Origin: an uncultured Bacteroidota bacterium
GTDB taxonomy: Bacteria > Bacteroidota > Bacteroidia > Chitinophagales > Chitinophagaceae
Assembly: GCA_946480675.1 (NCBI GenBank)
Contig: CAMLKS010000206.1
Location: 1 to 5,141 of the forward strand
DNA length: 5,141 nt
Direction: 5' to 3'
A program made the position numbers and the translations under genes. Positions 1 through 5,001 of this stretch are shown piece by piece (within the stretch, counting starts at the first letter, position 1; each line of letters opens with the position of its first letter). The notes beneath the pieces are model-generated. The model was given only the letters and a program-made list of their open reading frames with translations. It had not been told where the DNA came from and made no database searches.

Positions 1-439
1 CGATGCGAGGCTTGCGCATGGCATCTATAGAAAGATTAGCATGCGCGGGCAACCACATCATCAGGAATAGAACAAGTGTAACAAAATAGTAGTGGTTCAG
101 GTAGTTGGTTTTATCCATCAGCTCGATGTATGTGAAGCTGAGAAATAACAGTACCGACGCTATTCTATAATACCAGCCAAGCGCAAAAAACAAAGCGCTC
201 ACACCACATACTGCAAAAAGCAGGTAGGTATAGTTGCCTAATGGTTTTATCCATTCGAAGCCATAATAGTGAAAGAAGTATTGCGGGCGGATATACAGTT
301 CCTCTATCCAGCCACGCAGCCAGAAACGAATAGTGCTGCCCAACAACATCAAACCAAAAACCATTCTAAAAAAAGATAAGGAAGCCGAGTATACCGGCTT
401 CCCTAAATATGCTTTTGATATGATGCGCAGCTGAGGCAT
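1..439 (-). CDS. HTTM-domain membrane protein (vitamin K-dependent gamma-carboxylase-like), N-terminal part
   Basis: Partial gene: 146 codons are visible and the frame is open at the left edge. HTTM proteins share the multi-spanning membrane core of vitamin K-dependent gamma-carboxylase (GGCX); most bacterial members have no known substrate. The segment begins MPQLRIISKAYLGKPVYSA and continues with FFRMVFGLMLLG, the typical opening of the family. Hydrophobic segments are near residues 22-40, 70-90, 92-108 and 116-134. The motif DKTNYLNHYYF (109-119) between segments 3 and 4 matches the family's conserved D-K-T-x-x-N-H-Y region; its His116 corresponds to a conserved His of GGCX. The start is the ATG whose A is the last base of the upstream imelysin stop (TAATG), which suggests translational coupling. 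Residues before Met26 fit the family, so this start is preferred over the internal Met at 364. Codons 12-24 also encode a terminator-like hairpin. The domain call is firm; the function here is inference. Confidence 0.87.
   Translation of the reverse strand, partial: MPQLRIISKAYLGKPVYSASLSFFRMVFGLMLLGSTIRFWLRGWIEELYIRPQYFFHYYGFEWIKPLGNYTYLLFAVCGVSALFFALGWYYRIASVLLFLSFTYIELMDKTNYLNHYYFVTLVLFLMMWLPAHANLSIDAMRKPRI
368..405 (-). terminator. Terminator-like hairpin with U-tract inside the start of the HTTM gene (possible attenuator)
   Basis: In the minus-strand RNA, bases 405-394 (UAGGGAAGCCGG) pair with 388-377 (UCGGCUUCCUUA) in a 12-bp stem with two G-U wobbles and a 5-nt loop (393-389). An unbroken run of seven U (374-368) follows two nucleotides after the stem. 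The core GGAAGCCG/CGGCTTCC is a perfect inverted repeat. No T-run follows in the plus direction, so it would act only on minus-strand transcripts. It lies 34 nt past the imelysin stop but within codons 12-24 of the HTTM gene. It could end the imelysin transcript, attenuate HTTM transcription, or be inactive when ribosomes cover it. The structure is read directly; termination is inferred. Confidence 0.65.
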
Positions 440-441
440 TA
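437..441 (-). other. TAATG stop/start overlap coupling imelysin and HTTM genes
   Basis: The TAA stop of the imelysin-like gene (441-439) shares its last A with the ATG of the HTTM gene (439-437). Such one-base overlaps usually allow a terminating ribosome to re-initiate, so the two proteins are probably made together. No strong Shine-Dalgarno sequence precedes the ATG, as is common in Bacteroidota. Confidence 0.8.
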
Positions 442-1569
442 ATCACCGTCGTTATCTACATACGTAATAGAAATGCCGAAGGCGGAAACCATATCCACTT
501 TCAGCAGTGGTACTACCTGTTGTATCTGTTCGTAAGTATTCAGTACAGCCGTACGGTTGTTCTGCACGGCATCTTTAAGTGGTGTATTGATAGCTGCCAG
601 TGCAGTTGATGCTTCATTCAGCTCCTTTGTTACCAGGTCGGCCATCAGTTCACCATTATCACCTTTGGTGCCAATGGTAGAAAGGTAGCTTTTCATAGAT
701 GCCGAACCCTGCGCACCGCTAAAGCTTCGCCCTTCGTAAAAGGCTATGACGCTTTGCATAGCTGTATTGGCCAATGTATTTGCCAATTGCGGTGTGTAGT
801 AAGCTTCTGTTATGTCAGGCTTTGCCGTACCGGTCATAGCGCCAACCGGCAGGCCTATTTTACCCGAACGGAAATAACGCTCATAGTACAGTACATAGCT
901 GTTTACCATTCTTGATATACCGCTATTTACATCTGTGCCTGTAGCACCAACGAAAGTATTGCGGTAGCTATTCCACTCATTGCGCACCGTAGTTACTTTT
1001 TCCAGCATTTTGCTTATCACAGCCTGCAGGTATTGTTTGCGTGCAGCAGCCTGTGCATCTGCAGTGTAATAGTTCACTACATCTGCATTATTTGCAGCAA
1101 GGCCATTCAGCAGGTAATCGATGGCCGGGAAACCCTGGGCATCTTTGTTTCCAAATTGTTCCAGGTCGTAACTACCGGAACTGATGTTGCTATTCAACTT
1201 TGAAACGGTAACAGGGTATGTATTGATGTACATACGCAGCGATACATTTTCAGCCGGGCCAAACTCCAACAGATCCACCTTTTGCCAGGTGATATATGCT
1301 TTTTGCCAGGCAGTTCTCAACGCTATCAGCTTAGATTCATCCGGAGCGGCAACAAAAGCATCGCTGCTTGTTTTTAACACCGTGAGGTCTTCTACCATGG
1401 CTGCATAAGCAGGCACGATATAGTTATCTGCGTAATTGGTAAGCATCGGCTTGCGGTCTAGCCCCGCAGGCGTATTGCCACCATTGTTATTATCTTCTTT
1501 TTTGCATGCCGTAAAGGTTACAGCTGCTACTAGAATACCGGCGATGCCTAATAATAGTGTTTTTTTCAT
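439..1569 (-). CDS. Imelysin-like (peptidase M75 / EfeO-IrpA-like fold) surface lipoprotein
   Basis: A 376-residue lipoprotein. The signal peptide ends in lipobox FTAC with Cys22 as lipidation site. The next residues, KKEDNNNGG, resemble the Lys/Asp/Glu-rich export signal that sends Bacteroidota lipoproteins to the cell surface. The imelysin fold is recognised from AWQKAYITWQKVDLLEFGPAE (start near 87), QGFPAIDYLLNG (145-156), the region around YYERYFRSGKIGLPVGAM (228-245), and the C-terminal VSAFGISITYVDNDGD. Characterised members such as IrpA and EfeO are linked to iron uptake and carry GxHxxE. Here that position reads G146-F-P-A-I-D151, so His is replaced by Pro and Glu by Asp. Classical metal binding at that site, or peptidase activity, should not be assumed. 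It lies 67 bp after the DUF4856 gene and overlaps the HTTM start by one base, so the three probably form an operon. Length fits the family. Family is confident; a role in iron or other metal acquisition is inference. Confidence 0.9.
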   Translation of the reverse strand: MKKTLLLGIAGILVAAVTFTACKKEDNNNGGNTPAGLDRKPMLTNYADNYIVPAYAAMVEDLTVLKTSSDAFVAAPDESKLIALRTAWQKAYITWQKVDLLEFGPAENVSLRMYINTYPVTVSKLNSNISSGSYDLEQFGNKDAQGFPAIDYLLNGLAANNADVVNYYTADAQAAARKQYLQAVISKMLEKVTTVRNEWNSYRNTFVGATGTDVNSGISRMVNSYVLYYERYFRSGKIGLPVGAMTGTAKPDITEAYYTPQLANTLANTAMQSVIAFYEGRSFSGAQGSASMKSYLSTIGTKGDNGELMADLVTKELNEASTALAAINTPLKDAVQNNRTAVLNTYEQIQQVVPLLKVDMVSAFGISITYVDNDGD

Positions 1570-1587
1570 CCTATGTATTTAACAGGT

Positions 1588-1614
1588 AAAGCGGCGAAAC
1601 GAATTCACCGCTTT
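1588..1614 (-). promoter_or_regulatory. Intercistronic RNA hairpin between DUF4856 and imelysin genes
   Basis: In the minus-strand RNA, bases 1614-1604 (AAAGCGGUGAA) pair with 1598-1588 (UUCGCCGCUUU) to give an 11-bp stem with a 5-nt loop (1603-1599). The single irregular pair, 1607/1595, is a G-U wobble in the minus-strand RNA and an A-C mismatch in the plus-strand RNA, which favours function in the transcript of this operon. No U-run follows the stem, so it is not a standard intrinsic terminator. It may stabilise or process the mRNA between the two genes, or tune the ratio of the two lipoproteins. Confidence 0.5.
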
Positions 1615-1636
1615 GTACAAACCAAATTGAAATTTA

Positions 1637-2815
1637 TTAGTGGTTTACCACTGCATTCTTATCGATACCAAATGCAGCAGCTATCTGGTCGCGAACGTTA
1701 TCTATATCAGCATTTGTAAGAGACCAGAAACCGTTTGTTTTACCATCGAGTATACTCAGCAAATCGTTAGATTTTGCTGCATTGATCTTTGCATTGTAGC
1801 CATAGCGCAGTGAGTAAACAAAGCCGTAACCTTCTGACAGAGCATGGAATTTAGCACCGTCTGTAGTTGCAGTTTTAGTTTTGTTAAGGTAGCTAACGGC
1901 AATGATAGCAATCGCTTTTTCCAGGTTTGTGCGCAGGTAAGCTATTTGCTGATCGCGCATCGGCATATCTTTATTTACGATGGCGGCACGGCCTTTCAGA
2001 AATGCCAGATAGATATCCTGGGGATTTTCACCACCTACAGATGCAGATACCTGGCGAACATAAGAACCTAAGTAAGACTCCAGCCATTTTGTAGCATCAA
2101 CAGGGTCTTTCTTAGGATACATTTCATTTGAAGTCAGGTAGCCATAAGCCTCATCCCAATGATGCTCTAACTGCGTATAGTTTTTACCGCTAACAAGCGT
2201 ATTGTTATCAGCATTTTGCTTTTCTCCACCGAAGTATATGTTGCTGATCTGATCCAGCATCATAGCCCCCATCAGGCCTTTCTGTACAAACTGGCCAAAT
2301 TCAAACCCTTTTTCATTTACCAGGTACTTACCATCCAGCAAACCGGCCTGACCTGCAGCAGCAGTTTGGCTGCGCGACTGGCTGGCGGCTGCCAGCGATG
2401 TAAAATATGTTTTGAAGCGGTTGCGCTCAGTTTCAGCATCTACTGCAGCAAAAGACTGTGCCGTTTTAGATATGATGGTTTTATCGGTAGCTGCATTCAA
2501 GGCGGAATTACTGAAAGCTGCGTTCTTGTTCTCGAACATGTTTACCAGCTTTTCTGCGCTTACAGATGCAGTAAGGCCTGTTTTCATATATGCATCCATT
2601 TCTTTCAGCATATTGATACGGGTAGTCTGGCCGCTAAAATCAACAGATGTTTTGTTGTCAGCACCTTTAAAGGTTTCGAAATAGTTGGTGCCGGAATTTA
2701 ATCCAACATAGGGCACTTTCACGTTTTCACCTGCAGGTACAGAAGAATCGCCTTTAGTACAGGATGCAAACACAACAGCCGCAAAACCGGCAGCTACAAG
2801 TAATTGATTTTTCAT
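1637..2815 (-). CDS. DUF4856-family lipoprotein
   Basis: A 392-residue lipoprotein. The signal peptide MKNQLLVAAGFAAVVFASC ends in lipobox FASC (Cys19), followed by the polar tail TKGDSSVPAGE. DUF4856 is recognised from YFETFKGADNKTSVDFSG (45-62), QTTRINMLKEMDAYMKTG (63-80), the helix around FGQFVQKGLMGAMMLDQIS (173-191), and the C-terminal GFWSLTNADIDNVRDQIAAAF (start near 362). The family has no established biochemical function and is typical of Bacteroidota, where it often neighbours imelysin-like genes. The protein looks mostly helical. Two clusters could bind metal: LEHHWDEAYGYL (216-227, with Glu217, His218, His219, Asp221, Glu222) and FHALSEGYGF (323-332, with His324 and Glu328). It is first in the three-gene unit, 67 bp ahead of the imelysin gene, behind a terminator and a candidate promoter. 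The start is the first ATG giving a complete signal peptide. A shared role with the imelysin protein at the cell surface is inference. Confidence 0.82.
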   Translation of the reverse strand: MKNQLLVAAGFAAVVFASCTKGDSSVPAGENVKVPYVGLNSGTNYFETFKGADNKTSVDFSGQTTRINMLKEMDAYMKTGLTASVSAEKLVNMFENKNAAFSNSALNAATDKTIISKTAQSFAAVDAETERNRFKTYFTSLAAASQSRSQTAAAGQAGLLDGKYLVNEKGFEFGQFVQKGLMGAMMLDQISNIYFGGEKQNADNNTLVSGKNYTQLEHHWDEAYGYLTSNEMYPKKDPVDATKWLESYLGSYVRQVSASVGGENPQDIYLAFLKGRAAIVNKDMPMRDQQIAYLRTNLEKAIAIIAVSYLNKTKTATTDGAKFHALSEGYGFVYSLRYGYNAKINAAKSNDLLSILDGKTNGFWSLTNADIDNVRDQIAAAFGIDKNAVVNH

Positions 2816-2834
2816 TTGGGTGCTTTTGAGGCCG

Positions 2835-2870
2835 CAAAAATATTAACCGCTGCTATAAGCGGCTTTCAAA
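2835..2870 (-). promoter_or_regulatory. Candidate Bacteroidota-type promoter for the DUF4856-imelysin-HTTM operon
   Basis: On the minus strand, TATTTTTG (2842-2835) matches the Bacteroidota -7 consensus TAnnTTTG exactly. A TTTG (2870-2867) lies upstream as a -33 element. The gap between the elements is 24 bp, slightly longer than usual, and the predicted 5' leader would be only about a dozen bases. It lies just after a strong terminator and just before the first gene of the unit, as expected for a new transcription start. Confidence 0.4.
2845..2864. repeat. Short inverted repeat between the candidate -33 and -7 elements
   Basis: Arms AACCGCT (2845-2851) and AGCGGCT (2858-2864) are inverted repeats with one mismatch, separated by 6 bp. 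They lie in the spacer of the candidate promoter and could be an operator for a dimeric regulator. In the minus-strand RNA the same sequence forms a 7-bp stem with one G-U pair followed by a U-rich stretch, so a backup terminator for the upstream redoxin gene is an alternative. It does not obviously resemble a classical Fur box. Confidence 0.3.
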
Positions 2871-2902
2871 ATCGGGAAAAAAAGCAAAAAGCATCGCATG
2901 CC

Positions 2903-2943
2903 TATATAATAAAAGGCCGGAACACCCGGCCTTTTATTATATA
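2903..2943 (-). terminator. Strong intrinsic terminator after the redoxin gene (bidirectional)
   Basis: An 18-bp perfect inverted repeat (2903-2920 and 2926-2943) has the GC core AAGGCCGG/CCGGCCTT, a 5-nt loop, and an A/T-rich base on both sides that gives a U-rich tail in either direction. It begins 12 nt after the redoxin stop codon. It separates the cytochrome-PHM/redoxin unit from the DUF4856 unit. All visible genes run on the minus strand, so that is the strand on which it is expected to act here. Confidence 0.9.
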
Positions 2944-2955
2944 TAAATTCAACAT

Positions 2956-3558
2956 TTACATCCTTTTAATAGTACACCCTATCGATTTAGTGCTGTTAGG
3001 GGCCGCAGGTTTACCCGCGAGCATGTTATCTATCGCTGCTTTCAGAAATAACTCTTTAGATTCTGCAGGATTTGAGGGGTTATCTTCCATAGCTCCTTTA
3101 TAAACCAACTTACCATTACCGTCAAAAAGGAATACCTCGGGGGTGCGGGTAGCACCAAAGGCATCTGCCACTTTCGATTTATCGTCGACTACATATGGTG
3201 CTTTATAGCCCTGCTTTTTAGCATAGGTAGCCATGGCATTGTAAGAATCTTCTTTATCGCGCTGTGCTTCGTTTGAGTTGATGATTACCATGCCTATGTT
3301 ATGACTTTTAGCATAGTCGATGGCTTCTTTGGTGCGTACCTGACTTTTTATCACATAAGGGCAAGTGTTGCAGGAAAACATAACCAGCAAGCCTTGCTTT
3401 GTAGCTGCTTTACTTAGTGTAATGGTTTTACCATCTGTAGATTTCATGGCGGCATCTGGCATAGGGAGGTTGCTGCCGATGTCTATGCTTTGAATGTTGT
3501 TTTGTGCATAGGCTGCTCCCCCAACAGCTATAGCAGCTATGAATAGTAACTTTTTCAT
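2956..3558 (-). CDS. Secreted thioredoxin-fold redoxin (CNTCP active site)
   Basis: A 200-residue periplasmic thioredoxin-like protein. MKKLLFIAAIAVGGAAYA is a signal peptide, with cleavage likely after Ala18. The redox motif is CNTCP, with Cys63 and Cys66 in MFSCNTCPYVIKSQ. It is followed by IINSNEAQRDKEDSYNAM (92-109), APYVVDDKSKVADAFGA (120-136), the cis-Pro loop TRTPEVFLFD (Pro140), and VYKGAMEDNPSNPAES (152-167). The protein ends with STKSIGCTIKRM, carrying a third Cys (195). This full pattern, including the terminal G-C-x-I-K motif, is that of the redoxin subgroup found beside or fused to cytochrome/PHM-like copper proteins; it lacks the peroxiredoxin TxxC motif. Likely roles are thiol-disulfide exchange in the envelope, possibly haem or copper-site maturation or electron delivery to the upstream gene product. 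It lies 66 bp after the cytochrome-PHM gene and directly before a strong terminator, so it is the last gene of that unit. Fold and location are confident; partner and substrate are inferred. Confidence 0.88.
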   Translation of the reverse strand: MKKLLFIAAIAVGGAAYAQNNIQSIDIGSNLPMPDAAMKSTDGKTITLSKAATKQGLLVMFSCNTCPYVIKSQVRTKEAIDYAKSHNIGMVIINSNEAQRDKEDSYNAMATYAKKQGYKAPYVVDDKSKVADAFGATRTPEVFLFDGNGKLVYKGAMEDNPSNPAESKELFLKAAIDNMLAGKPAAPNSTKSIGCTIKRM

Positions 3559-3577
3559 ATGAACACAGTTTTATTTT

Positions 3578-3606
3578 TAAAATTATTGCATTCGGCCATT
3601 GCAAAA
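3578..3606 (-). promoter_or_regulatory. Weak candidate promoter ahead of the redoxin gene
   Basis: On the minus strand, TTTTG (3606-3602) is followed after 16 bp by TAATTTTA (3585-3578), which matches the Bacteroidota -7 element TAnnTTTG except for the last base. The spacer is short. An imperfect inverted repeat TTGCA-N9-TGCAA overlaps it. The redoxin gene could also be transcribed only by read-through from the cytochrome-PHM gene. Confidence 0.22.
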
Positions 3607-3624
3607 TGCTAAAGGTTTACAAAA

Positions 3625-5001
3625 TCACTTCTTATTTAATTCAAGGCTGATATTTTCATCGCCCGGCTGATATGGCAGGTAGGTAACGATAAACTGGAAC
3701 ATCTCATCGGTAGCACGCATACTGCCATTCTGGTCTTTTACAAGCCGTGGCGGACTGAAGGGATTGTTGAGATTTTGCCTTGTATTATCATAAAAACCTT
3801 CGGCAACGATGGTACTACCCTTCGGTATCTTTACCATCTTTTTGAAGGTGTAGAAATACTGCCAGTTGAAATCCCAGTTAGGTATAGAAATGAGCCTGAT
3901 CGTATCGCCATCAGGCTTCAGGGCATAGGCTTTAAAGCTTTTACCAAGCAGGTGCATGTGCGGGTTGACTGTGAGCACCGATATGTCATTAGCTATCGTA
4001 AAGCGGCTGGATACTTTTTTAGTAGTATTAGGCTGCAGTATCAAATCGGGTTCCACCGGTGCTACACCCAGCGTACCCAGTTGAAACTCCTGCACCGGGC
4101 GTTTAGGCGGTACAGGTGAATAAAAGATATTGATATAGGAACTATCCCAAACGGCACTATCGCGGGTAAAGCCGTAATGAAGATCGTTCAGCAGGAAAGC
4201 ACCTTTGCGCGGCAAGATGTAACCCCCAATGCCTTCCGGGTATTTTTGACCGAATACACCGGGCAGGTAGTTCACCACCGACTTCTGCAGTACCGGATAA
4301 CTACCATCATCGTTGGGTAATCCTAATTTCTCGTATGCCTGCTTAATGGTACTATCTTCTACCATATCCAGTATTTGCGCTCCCGCATATACATCCTTTT
4401 TCTTATCAAAATCGTACTTCACCATATCGCCATTTACATGGTGCACTACATTAGTATTTCCTGCTACAAATTCTACAAGGCTTACATATTTATCTTCGGG
4501 TAGCTCAAAAGGCACCTTTACCAACAGGAACTTATCGCTGCTATTGGCAGGTAAAAAATATGGTTTCACGGGAATGCGCAAATCGGGTATGCCTACCGTT
4601 GAACCATTAGGAAAATCGGGCAGTACGGGCATCTTATCTGCCGGGCCTTCTTCCAGTCCATCTTTTACCCATTTATCCAGTATCTGTATATCCCTTTCGC
4701 TCATTACGCGCTGGCCTACAAATTCGGTATAATGCGGGTCGGCGGGCCAGGGCGGCATAATACGAGCCTTAGTAACATAGGCCATGCCTGTTGCATATTT
4801 TTTAGCATCCTGGTAGGTAATAAGATTAAAGTGTGCACCACCATTGGGGCGATGGCAAACGGCGCAATTGTTGTACAGCACTGGTGCCACATGCTCTGTA
4901 AATGTTACCTTGGCAGGCAACCGATCTTCACTACTGCACGCCTGCAGCACACACCATGCAGCTACTGCTGTTATACTAATTCCTTTTTTCCTCAGATACA
5001 T
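3625..5001 (-). CDS. Lipoprotein with c-type cytochrome domain fused to PHM/DBM-like copper monooxygenase
   Basis: A 458-residue protein from ATG at 5001; a TTG two codons upstream is possible but less likely. The signal peptide has lipobox LQAC (Cys22). Residues about 30-118 form a cytochrome c domain with haem motif CAVCH (46-50) and probable axial Met82 in RIMPPWPADPHY. Residues about 130-458 resemble the two-domain copper fold of peptidylglycine alpha-hydroxylating monooxygenase and dopamine beta-monooxygenase. Matches to the PHM ligands are VVHHVNGD (His187, His188, for H107/H108), LNDLHYGF (His275, for H172), NPHMHLLGK (His348, His350, for H242/H244), and TDEMFQFIVTYLPY (Met434, for M314). 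Both copper sites therefore look intact. The copper part contains no Cys, so the disulfides of animal PHM are absent. Characterised relatives hydroxylate C-H bonds with O2 and two electrons from ascorbate; here the haem domain might supply electrons (inference). The substrate is unknown. The gene overlaps the yihY-like gene by 26 bp and precedes the redoxin gene by 66 bp. Confidence 0.88.
   Translation of the reverse strand: MYLRKKGISITAVAAWCVLQACSSEDRLPAKVTFTEHVAPVLYNNCAVCHRPNGGAHFNLITYQDAKKYATGMAYVTKARIMPPWPADPHYTEFVGQRVMSERDIQILDKWVKDGLEEGPADKMPVLPDFPNGSTVGIPDLRIPVKPYFLPANSSDKFLLVKVPFELPEDKYVSLVEFVAGNTNVVHHVNGDMVKYDFDKKKDVYAGAQILDMVEDSTIKQAYEKLGLPNDDGSYPVLQKSVVNYLPGVFGQKYPEGIGGYILPRKGAFLLNDLHYGFTRDSAVWDSSYINIFYSPVPPKRPVQEFQLGTLGVAPVEPDLILQPNTTKKVSSRFTIANDISVLTVNPHMHLLGKSFKAYALKPDGDTIRLISIPNWDFNWQYFYTFKKMVKIPKGSTIVAEGFYDNTRQNLNNPFSPPRLVKDQNGSMRATDEMFQFIVTYLPYQPGDENISLELNKK

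Noticed and set aside
362..364. HTTM gene starting at the internal ATG, leaving the hairpin as an ordinary imelysin terminator
   Set aside because: Residues 13-25 ahead of that Met (KPVYSASLSFFR) fit the family's N-terminus and the TAATG coupling is typical, so the longer start is preferred, though the shorter one is not excluded.
439..1569. Active peptidase (M75, insulin-cleaving) function for the imelysin-like protein
   Set aside because: The family name is historical; the GxHxxE site is altered here and no catalytic residues can be supported.
2216..2701. Open frame of 161 codons on the plus strand
   Set aside because: It lies wholly opposite the DUF4856 gene, has no recognisable domain and no start-site context, and its Cys/Phe-rich composition is that of an antisense shadow.
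2804..3103. Plus-strand open frame of 99 codons crossing the intergenic region
   Set aside because: It spans the bidirectional terminator and runs antisense to the end of the redoxin gene, with low-complexity Lys-rich content and no family match.
2956..3558. Classical peroxiredoxin (AhpC/Prx) assignment for the redoxin
   Set aside because: The active site is CNTCP (CxxC) and there is no Prx-type TxxC motif, so thiol-disulfide exchange is more likely than peroxide reduction.
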